The position numbers and the translations under genes are program-made. A DNA stretch of 5,713 nucleotides from Puniceicoccales bacterium (GTDB lineage: Bacteria; Verrucomicrobiota; Verrucomicrobiia; Opitutales; UBA9783): positions 1-5,713 of the forward strand of contig JAIRKR010000055.1 of the NCBI GenBank assembly GCA_031260015.1, in the 5' to 3' direction. A model generated the notes under the pieces. The model had not been told where the DNA came from, did not search any database, and saw only the letters and a list, made by a program, of their open reading frames with translations. Positions 5,389 to 5,713 of this stretch are shown one piece after another (within the stretch, counting starts at the first letter, position 1; the number at the start of each line of letters is the position of its first letter).

Positions 5389-5713
5389 ATGGCTATCCCT
5401 CGTTCACCGTCGTTTTCGTCCATACATTCTCCTGCTTTGGGTGTGTCGGCGTTACCAAGCAGACTTCGAGCTAATGAGAGTCCTGATTCTAGGATATCGC
5501 ACACCCTAGGTCAATTGTTTTACAGATTGGGATTACAGGTTGGTACATTGGCGAATCGATTTTATCAGATGGGTGTGACTCCAGATCAAGCTCAACAAAT
5601 AGCACAAATGTTAACTCTCCCAGAGGACATTCAGCCTCCGACATATAACGTACAGGGTGTAAGAACACCCTATGAACCGGTACCACCGCATCGATTGTTA
5701 GAAGTTATATCGC
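5389..5713 (+). CDS. Ser/Pro-rich N-terminus of an unknown protein, partial at right edge
   Basis: ATG 5389 opens a frame of 108 codons that is still open at the window end, so the product is at least 108 residues. The first ~35 residues are rich in Ser, Pro and Ala with few acidic residues (MAIPRSPSFSSIHSPALGVS), a composition typical of type III secretion signals. A predicted helical segment follows (GQLFYRLGLQVGTLANRFYQ, then MGVTPDQAQQIAQML), and then a Pro/Tyr-rich stretch (VRTPYEPVPPHRLL). No hydrophobic signal peptide or membrane segment is seen. The start is supported by GGAG nine bases upstream. I recognise no family. The short I-P-S-rich opening resembles that of the N-terminal segment at 3221, which makes a second secreted substrate a reasonable but unproven idea. 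A minus-strand open frame over the same bases appears to be a shadow. Confidence 0.65.
   Translation, partial: MAIPRSPSFSSIHSPALGVSALPSRLRANESPDSRISHTLGQLFYRLGLQVGTLANRFYQMGVTPDQAQQIAQMLTLPEDIQPPTYNVQGVRTPYEPVPPHRLLEVIS
5654..5671. repeat. perfect 7-bp hairpin inside the right-edge gene
   Basis: AGGGTGT (5654-5660) and ACACCCT (5665-5671) form a perfect stem with a 4-base AAGA loop. It lies within coding sequence (around codons 89-95), so it may be chance. The half-site ACACCCTA also occurs at 5501-5508. Confidence 0.3.

Noticed and set aside
4670..5684. Four GGTACC sites within about 1 kb
   Set aside because: More than expected by chance, but the sites have different flanks, irregular spacing and no shared context; no repeat unit is apparent.
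5489..5686. Minus-strand 65-codon frame at the right edge
   Set aside because: Antisense to the plus-strand gene from 5389, which has a proper ribosome site and a longer open frame.

Overview
The window comes from a Gram-negative-type bacterium that makes peptidoglycan and probably lives in contact with a eukaryotic host. This rests on a full-length MraY, a TatD hydrolase, and a protein with the layout of an M91/NleD-type zinc metalloprotease, a family of type III secreted effectors. The lineage cannot be fixed from the sequence. A PVC-group (Verrucomicrobiota/Chlamydiota-like) symbiont or a host-adapted proteobacterium would both fit. Shine-Dalgarno sequences are weak or absent before most starts.

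There are two halves. The left half (about 478-2831, minus strand) is a housekeeping cluster read in the order mraY, a small coiled-coil FlgN-like gene, then tatD. All three are intact, and the last two are 9 bases apart. The right half (about 3185-5713) looks accessory and is visibly richer in A+T. It holds, on the plus strand, a metalloprotease gene whose likely secretion-signal N-terminus is in a different frame from its catalytic domain. Next comes a short exported protein or lipoprotein whose frame stays open for 62 codons past its stop. Facing it on the minus strand is a gene-like region of unknown function broken by two apparent homopolymer indels. Last is the start of a Ser/Pro-rich protein that runs off the right edge.

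The left end (1-221) holds another protein-like minus-strand reading frame, cut by an in-frame TAG and running off the window. The gaps at 222-477 and 2832-3184 contain inverted repeats, a short orphan reading frame and candidate promoters, but no convincing intact gene.

Taken together, intact core genes lie beside a patch in which three or four reading frames are each broken by a single change. Either this is an effector/accessory island in decay, or some of the homopolymer breaks are sequencing errors. The protease identity and the frame breaks are the points most worth testing.
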